From positions 1 to 10,529 of the forward strand of contig NAVB01002632.1 of NCBI GenBank assembly GCA_002179805.1: a DNA stretch of 10,529 nucleotides. The letters run 5' to 3'. The stretch is from Acanthamoeba lenticulata (Eukaryota; Discosea; Longamoebia; Acanthamoebidae). The notes under the pieces are model-generated. The model had not been told where the DNA came from. It saw nothing but the letters and a program-made list of their open reading frames with translations, and did no database searches. This document shows positions 1-6,500 of this stretch, one piece after another. Positions within the stretch are counted from its first letter, which is position 1. Each line of letters opens with the position of its first letter. Both the position numbers and the translations under genes were made by a program.

Positions 1-1988
1 CTGGCCGCTCGAAGATGGTCAGCGCCAGCGCCGTGAGCGAGCCAAAGGCCCAGTAGGCCAGCACGGCAAAGGTGACGCCCACGCGCGACCCCAGGTCGGC
101 CTGCTCGTAGTCGAGTCTCAAGAACAGCGTGCCCAGGATACACGCCAGCAAGGACGTCGCCACAACGCGCATGATGATGGTGGTCTTGTCGCGCCACTCG
201 CGGGTCAACGCCCGCTTGGTCAACAGCCAATATTGCCTGCATTTTTTATAAACATATTAATTAAGATATTTTAGAGTTTTTTAAAAAATAGGTTTCTTAA
301 TTTTGACCATTTTCTGCGGCAGCCGAACGTACGTGAAGATGGAGGTCGGGTACTTGGCGTCGCGCGCATAGTCCACCAGCTCGATCTTCGCCGGGTGGTC
401 GTCCTTGTCGTCGTCGTGAGGGGTGAGGTCCTTGTTGGTCTCGCGGATGATGTCGATGACGTGCTCGTACTGGGGTGACTCCTTGTATGCTGCCACAAAG
501 TCCTGCGGCTCCAGCCACTGGAAGTCCTCGTCCGCCACCGACGCCGACGGGCTGTCCAGGTGGTGATGATGGTGATGATGATGCTGGTGCACCTCGTCGA
601 TGGCGCGGTACTTGCTCGGGTTGGCGCTGGAGATCGACTCCACCACTTCCTCTGATGTCGATGATTTTTATCAGTATTTTTATCTTTCTAATATCTGTTA
701 ATGATGGGTGAGAGAGAGAGAGAGAGGGAAAGAGGTACGAAGGAACTCGGCCGGGTTGAGGGTCGAGCGGCAGCGATAGCCCAGCTGCTCAAAGTAGGGC
801 AGGGCTTCCGTGCGCTTGCCCAGGAAGGCGATCTCGCCGTGCGTGATGATCATCACGTTGTCAAAGAGGCAGAAGGTCTCGTAACTGGGCTGCAGCAGCG
901 ACACCATGCCCGTGCCGCCCATGTCCACGATCGTCCGCAGCGCTCGCATCACCTGCTCCCCCACCACCATCCCCACCATTCAGAACAAGTTTAAAACCAT
1001 CACAAATAAACAAATAATTATAAAACCAAAAAACAGATTTACGCACATCGTAGGCGGCGGAGGAGTCGAGGCCGGTCGTGGGCTCGTCAAAGAGCCACAC
1101 GCCGGGCGACTTGGTCCACTCGATGCCCACCGTCACGCGCTTCTTCTCTCCGCCCGACACGCCCCGCAGCAGTGCGTCGCCCACGATCGTGTCGGCCCGG
1201 TGCTTGAGGCCCAGCAGCTGGAGGATGGCCTCCACGCGCTCGGCCTTGACCTTGCTCGACACGCCTGCTGGCATCTGGCAGTCGGCGCTGAAGCGCAGAG
1301 TCTCCTCGACGGTGAGGGTGGCCATGTGGACGTCCTCTTGCTGGATAAAGGCCACGTCGCGGTGGTAGTGCTTGCGCTTGGGCACCTTGCCGTTGAAGGT
1401 GAGGCTGCCGTCGACCTTGCCCGCCCTGAGCCGGTTGGCCAGCAGCTTGAGGAGCGAGCTCTTGCCGCAGCCGGGCGCGCCCAGGATGATGGTCATCTCG
1501 CCGGGCCGGGCGAAGAAGCTCACATCGTTGAGGATGGCCACGGGCTCGGGCTTCTTCTCGCGCAGGAGCCGGTTGCGCACGTGCGCCGCCAGCGAGATGA
1601 CGTCGCGGTGGTGCGAGGTCGGCGGAGGGGCGCGGACGGTGAGGGTGAGGTGGTTGACGGCGACGAAGATGGGTTCAAAGTTGGGGTTGATGGCCTGGCG
1701 GGTCTGCTTGATGTACTCGCTGAAGAGCATGGTGCCCTTGTGCGGCAGGTTGAGCCGCGGCTCCTCTCCTCTCTGATAAAAACCGTTAGAACATTCCCAG
1801 AGACGCAGAGTAGAATGTGAATGTACCTCGGCTTCGTCGTCTTCCTCGCGGGACAAGTCGTCCTGGTCTGAGCTGGCGCTTGCCTCTTCTTCTCCGGCGT
1901 GAAGGTCGTCTGCTACTTCATCATCACGATTGTCGTAGTTGCTGTCATCAGACACGTTGGTCGGTGGAGATAGCCCTTCTTCTTCCAT
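1..1988 (-). CDS. ABCG/PDR-type ABC transporter, N-terminal part (runs off the left edge)
   Basis: Likely an ATP-driven membrane exporter of the ABCG family (nucleotide-binding domain before the membrane domain); substrate unknown. Inferred exons, in transcription order: 1988-1827, 1772-1047, 952-739, 651-333 and 236-1. All phases match across the junctions, giving 552 codons before the edge. Residues 1-54 are acidic. The NBD has Walker A GAPGCGKS (152-159), Q-loop Gln 198/199, signature VSGGE (259-263), Walker B VWLFDE (279-284) and D-loop GLDSS (288-292). The usual switch His is Leu316 (SLLQPS), as in many first NBDs of full-size PDR proteins. A linker at about 369-474 carries eight consecutive His (391-398). 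Exon 5 begins QYWLLTKRALTREWRDKTT, followed by two hydrophobic helices and ERP, typical of the ABCG membrane domain. The start at 1988 is the first ATG after a TATA box and opens the acidic leader. Whether the protein is half-size or full-size cannot be seen here. Confidence 0.9.
237..332 (-). other. Transporter intron 4, 96 nt, phase 2
   Basis: The donor is TTCAC|GTACGT and the acceptor AATGCAG|GCAATA. Splicing gives YPTSIFTQYWLLTKRAL, which matches the usual entry into the first membrane helix of ABCG transporters. The interior is AT-rich, with an ATTTTTTATAAACATATTAATTAA-like character on the plus strand. Confidence 0.88.
652..738 (-). other. Transporter intron 3, 87 nt, phase 1, with a (CT)n run
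   Basis: The donor is CTTC|GTACCT and the acceptor GACATCAG|AGGAAG. Splicing creates NPAEFLQEVV, a conserved ABCG motif. The plus strand shows a GA dinucleotide run at 710-726, which is a CT run on the transcribed strand near the donor. Confidence 0.88.
710..726. repeat. (GA)8 dinucleotide microsatellite
   Basis: An uninterrupted alternation of g and a lies inside transporter intron 3. It reads as CT in the sense of the gene. It is probably a simple-sequence tract with no effect beyond adding pyrimidines to the intron. Confidence 0.85.
953..1046 (-). other. Transporter intron 2, 94 nt, phase 0
   Basis: The donor is GAT|GTGCGT just after the D-loop, and the acceptor is GGAGCAG|GTGATG. Splicing joins ..SSAAYD to VMRALR.., which restores the expected ABCG sequence between the D-loop and the switch region. 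Reading through the intron leaves the family alignment. The intron is AT-rich compared with its flanking exons. Confidence 0.88.
1773..1826 (-). other. Transporter intron 1, 54 nt, phase 0, stop-free
   Basis: On the minus strand the donor reads GAG|GTACAT and the acceptor TATCAG|AGAGG. The length is a multiple of three and contains no stop, so the frame stays open and an unspliced message would add 18 residues. It is called an intron because of its splice signals and T-rich 3' end. It lies between the acidic leader and the start of the conserved region, where an insertion would be tolerated. Confidence 0.65.
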
Positions 1989-2110
1989 GGCACTGGGGTA
2001 GGAGCAGGGTCGGACAGGAGTGAAGGAAGGGTAAAGAGTAAGCGGGTAGAGATGTGGTCTCAATGAGCAGACGATGATGGTAAGATGGTTATGTGCAAAG
2101 ACGGAAACCA

Positions 2111-2117
2111 TTTTATA
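2111..2117 (-). promoter_or_regulatory. Candidate TATA box of the transporter gene
   Basis: The minus strand reads AGCTATAAAATGG, with a perfect TATAAAA core. It sits 123 nt upstream of the chosen ATG at 1988. A start site about 30 nt downstream would give a leader of roughly 90 nt without an intervening ATG. Position and match to consensus support the call; no transcript data were available. Confidence 0.55.
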
Positions 2118-2352
2118 GCTGATTACTAGCACCTTAAGGTAGTCGTGCTCCGATTGGCGGGAGCGGACATCCCGCACAATTTGTTGCCCGCACATGTGTG
2201 CGCGACCCACTCCCAACGACACGAGACCTGAAATTGTTCTCCGCCGTAAATGGCTGGTAACAAGGCAGGTCTGAGCCGCAACTGGCTTGGTCGGAAGATC
2301 GTAAGAGCAACACCTCGCGGGCCCGCATTCCACTCCCTGCGGGGCGGACCGG

Positions 2353-2370
2353 CTCTGCCGGAGGGCAGAG
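2353..2370. repeat. Perfect 7-bp inverted repeat with 4-nt loop
   Basis: The sequence is ctctgcc, a ggag loop, then ggcagag. It lies about 365 bp upstream of the transporter ATG in otherwise featureless sequence and is not followed by a T-run. It may be chance in GC-rich DNA. Confidence 0.5.
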
Positions 2371-3269
2371 GAGTTAAGAGACCCGGTTGGCGGCAAGCTT
2401 GGTGATGCTAAGTCGGGGGCTACGATCATAGCGGGCTCTGCGGGCAGAAGCGATGGCTCATGCCGCTGCGCGCCCAACAACATCTGCCCTCACGTACCCA
2501 CACGCTCCGAGGGTTGTCGACACAGGGGTTGGTGCAAAGTCCTTGGGTTCACAGAAGGTCCCACCTCCAGAAATTGTGGTTTGGACCTGCTGCACACCAC
2601 TAATAACTGGAGTAATAACGCGGGTGCACGGCAAGTACATCTTGATTAAAAATGGTTTTTCTGTTCGGGAAGGCACACCGTAAAACTCGGGAGGATCAGG
2701 GCCCACCAACAAGCTGTCCAACTTTCTAATCACTCCAACGCTTCTTTGTCATTGGATGGCAGCGTCACTGGTAACAACGTCACAGGGATATGAGCATGTA
2801 TCAATCCTACTGAAATATCAAGTTGTTGCCGGCCAAATTGTCCGCTGGCTTGTCGACAAAGTTTTGGCTTCAAAACGTTGGTTTCTCTTCTCACTCGAGT
2901 GCCCCCTGGCACACGGGCGTTGCTGGTGGTGGGGCGAGAGAGTTTGCCTGCAGCACCCCAGCTGTCCCTGTCTACCAGATGGCTCTGTGGCAGTATTTCT
3001 CGGCGCCTGCCGCGGCGCACCCTGCTCTCGTGGTGAGATAGGTTCATGCCGCGGTGAAAGAAGGCAGAGGGTTGAGGGGGACGTGGCTCGTGGCTCAAGA
3101 AAAACCTGGCAGTGGTTGGTCGGTCTGGGTGCTGGGGTACTGGATCTGATTTTCAAATGCTCCCAAGTAACACCCAATAGTTATCCATTTTCTAACGGGT
3201 TGCAGGGGAAAATGTTCTTCGTGCCCAATTAGTTGCGAGCCAAAGATGAACAACGTTATCTTGTTTGGG

Positions 3270-3321
3270 TAAGGTGGAGAAAAGGAAAAAAGCAAAAAAG
3301 AAAAGGAAAAAGGCCCGCCAT
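3270..3321 (+). other. Purine-rich (A/G) tract upstream of the stalk-protein gene
   Basis: About 50 nt made almost only of A and G with several A-runs lies about 120-170 nt upstream of the ATG at 3440. No clear TATA box is seen for this gene, so the tract could be part of a TATA-less promoter or leader. This is an inference from position only. Confidence 0.35.
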
Positions 3322-3439
3322 CAAGATACCCGCAGAATCACGTTGCTCGGTGGCACCACTCAAACATAACCGCCGCTTTAGCGGAAGCAGCCCAACCCTG
3401 ATCGATCCGCAGAGCCCTACCCCTGTCCTCAGCCTCTTT

Positions 3440-3553
3440 ATGATGAGCCGATCGCGCAGCTTCACGAGCTCTTTCTCAACTGCTTGGCTCCCCTGCTGCG
3501 TCCTGTACTTGGGTGTCGTTCTCTTTTTCTCCTCGCTCCCTACAGTTCGCGCT
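3440..3553 (+). other. Signal peptide of the stalk protein
   Basis: Residues 1-38 have a short basic start (MMSRSRS), a hydrophobic core around [12 protein letters not shown] and a small-residue cleavage site TVRA before DCPGK. This directs the protein into the secretory route and, with the later TM helix and RRR, fixes a type I topology. Confidence 0.8.
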
Positions 3554-6500
3554 GATTGCCCCGGTAAAGCCTGTCCTGTGCCCAATGGCGTGACCAACTC
3601 CTTCATCACCACTCTCCCCAACGGAGAGTCCTACGACTCTTTCTACAACTGGATCACCACCAACATCTTTGTTGAGGGCCGCGTCATCAACTCGGCCTAC
3701 GTGGCCAACAACACAGTCTCGCCCAACATCTTCTTCCTCGCCAACACACGACCTTGCGCCGTCAACGTGACCGTCATCAGCTCAGTGACAGGCAACCGCA
3801 ACTCGCTGGGCATGTTCGTGTTCAACAAGAACGCAGCGCGAGGCCAGAAGATCATCAACTCAACCGTGCAAACCTTGTATCAAGACGTGTCGACCAACAC
3901 ACAGTATCTGGGCTTGGCCTCGCCTTGCCTCACTCAAGGAGCCACAGTCACGCTGGGACCCTACAACTCAACTATTGGCGTGGGATTCTTTCTGGACGTC
4001 GACGGCTCGTGCCCGGCGCCAGGTCCGCGCCTGTGGAGCTTGGACGAAGAGAACCTCCTCCGCTACGACACCACCAACTGGAACGAGGTCACCAAACCTT
4101 ACGGGCGTACGATGGCCGTGGTTCGCGTACGTAATCACGGTGGCTATGAAGAATGTGGAAAACCATGGTTGAATGGCTATACCTCTCTTTTGTATCCCAC
4201 TAGGACCCCACATCAGAGTCAGTGTTCTTTGGCTTTGATGATGTCCCCCAAACCTGGAGTGACAAGGACTACAACGATCTCGTGCTGAGTGTGACCTCCA
4301 ACTGCTCGCTCGACAACTCCAAACTGCCGTGCTACTCCTCGTGCCGCTACCCAGCCCAAGTGTTCAGTGCGTTGACATGCACATGTGCCTGTCCCAACTC
4401 AACAGCCATAAGTCTGTGCGTGGCTCCCGACATATGGGATAACCCCACCTGCAGATGTTTGCCACGTACGTTCCCCCCCCCCCAATACACTTTCATTTTT
4501 TCCAAGCGTTTTAATCTCTCTTTTCCGAACCGCGCAGCGAGTCCCTCGCCCACCACTACCCCCTCAACTTCTCCTACTTCTTCGCCCACGCGATCACCGA
4601 CAAGAACACCCACTGTAACACCATCCGTGACTCCCTCGCGGACAACAACTCCCACAGTCACCCCGACCGCTACGCCGTCGGTCACGCCAACGGCTTCACC
4701 GACGCCCACAGTAACTCCTTCCCAGACGCCATCCTCGACCGTGACGCCTACTATTACGCCGACCATTACGCCAACGGTGACACCCACAGTGACACCCACG
4801 GCCTCGCCTACTGTAACACCGACCAGTACGCCTACTATAACGCCGACAGTGACACCTACCGTAACTCCTACAGTGACCCCCTCCCTTACGCCGACGGTAA
4901 CACCAACCGTAACACCGACGGTCACGCCCACCACGACACCAACGGTGACGCCGACAGTGACGCCCACGGTCACACCTACCGTGACGCCGACGGTGACGCC
5001 CACAGTTACTTCCACAGTCACGCCAACTGCGTCACCATCTGTGACACCCACTCGAACGCCCACAGTCACACCCACGGTCACGCCCAGTGGGACACCGTCT
5101 GTAACGCCTACTGCTTCACTGACAGTCACGCCCACAGTGACGCCAACCGTTACGCCCACAGTGACGCCCACGGTCACTTCTACCGTGAGCCCCACGGTGA
5201 CGTCCACTGTAACGCCCACCGTAACGCCCACGGTAACACCCACGGTAACGCCGACAGTTACACCAACTGTCACGCCTACTGTGACGCCTACATTTACGCC
5301 GACGGTGACGCCCACTGTTACGCCTACGGTGACGCCGACAGTTACGCCCACAGTGACGCCATCCGTTACGCCGACGGTGACGCCCACGGTGACGCCGACA
5401 GTTACAACCACCGTCACGCCCACTGTCACGCCGACCGTGACGCCCACGGTGACGCCGACAGTTACGCCCACTGTGACGCCCACAGTCACCCCGACGGTGA
5501 CGCCGACCGTGACTCCGACAGTGACGCCCACGGTTACTCCGACGTTGACGCCAACTGTAACACCCACAGTGACGCCAACGGTCACGCCCACAGTGACGCC
5601 TACCGTGACGCCCACTGTTACACCAACAGTAACTCCTACAGTGACACCAACGGTGACACCTACGGTCACTCCGACGGTTACTCCCACCATGACGCCCACC
5701 AGAACACCAACTGTTACGCCCACTGTCACGCCTACCTTAACCCCTACACTCACGCCAACGGTGACCCCCACCGTTACGCCCACCGTCACACCGACGGTCA
5801 CGCCCACAGTGACGCCATCAATGACACCCACGGTGACGCCCTCAGTGACACCGACTGTCACTCCTACAGTGACGCCCACGGTGACGCCTACCGTGACGCC
5901 CACGGTGACTCCGACGGTGACGCCGACAGTGACCCCGACTGTTACGCCCACGGTGACTCCGACAGTGACGCCGACAGTTACGCCCACGGTGACACCCACC
6001 GTGACGCCGACAGTTACTCCCACGGTGACACCCACCGTGACGCCGACGGTCACGCCGACTGTGACGCCCACAGTGACACCAACAGTGACGCCGACAGTGA
6101 CGCCCACTGTCACTACAACGGCCACGCCCTCCGTACCGCCCAGTGTGACGCCAACCGTCACATCCACTGTCACGGCGACCTTGACGCCTACCGTTACGCC
6201 CACGACCTCGCCAACGGTGACCGCAACGGTTACTGTGACTCCTTCGGGAACTTGGACTCCAACACCGACAGTGACGCCTTCAGAGACACCCAAGCTAACG
6301 CCCACGGCTACGCCAACAAGGACTCCGACCGCGTCGCCGACGGTGACGGCAACAGTCACGCCCACTGCCACGCCTACCGTCACTCCCACCGTGACACCAA
6401 GCATTACGCCCACAGTCACACCTTCTTCAACGCCAACAGCCACACCAACCATTACGCCCACCGTAAGCCCAACGGTGACGCCAACTATGACAGCGACGGT

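Larger units (their letters stand above)
1989..3439. other. Divergent intergenic region, no convincing gene
   Basis: This 1.45-kb stretch separates the minus-strand transporter from the plus-strand stalk protein, so it probably carries both promoters. Open frames of 64-158 codons occur on both strands (for example 2756-3232 plus and 2730-3098 minus). None shows a recognisable domain, low-complexity bias or codon pattern like the neighbouring genes. No tRNA B-box (GGTTCGANNCC) or 5S rRNA was recognised. Features noted separately are the TATA box, a small hairpin at 2353-2370 and a purine-rich tract near 3270-3321. Confidence 0.6.

Noticed and set aside
906..1820. 304-codon plus-strand frame opposite the transporter NBD
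   Set aside because: Antisense of well-supported transporter exons; an effect of GC-rich codon use.
2380..2480. Possible tRNA-like GC-rich segment
   Set aside because: No matching A-box plus B-box and no cloverleaf could be drawn by eye.
1989..2483. Upstream in-frame extension of the transporter to an ATG at 2483
   Set aside because: The extra 165 residues have no family similarity, pass through the TATA box and lie in intergenic-type sequence. The ATG at 1988 is preferred.
2756..3232. 158-codon plus-strand frame and overlapping minus-strand frames (2730-3098, 2818-3177)
   Set aside because: No recognisable domain, mutually overlapping on both strands, and composition unlike the neighbouring exons. 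They look like chance open frames.
3233..3439. Upstream extension of the stalk-protein frame
   Set aside because: The frame opens on a TTG, has no ATG before 3440 and would bury the signal peptide behind a basic, Lys-rich leader.
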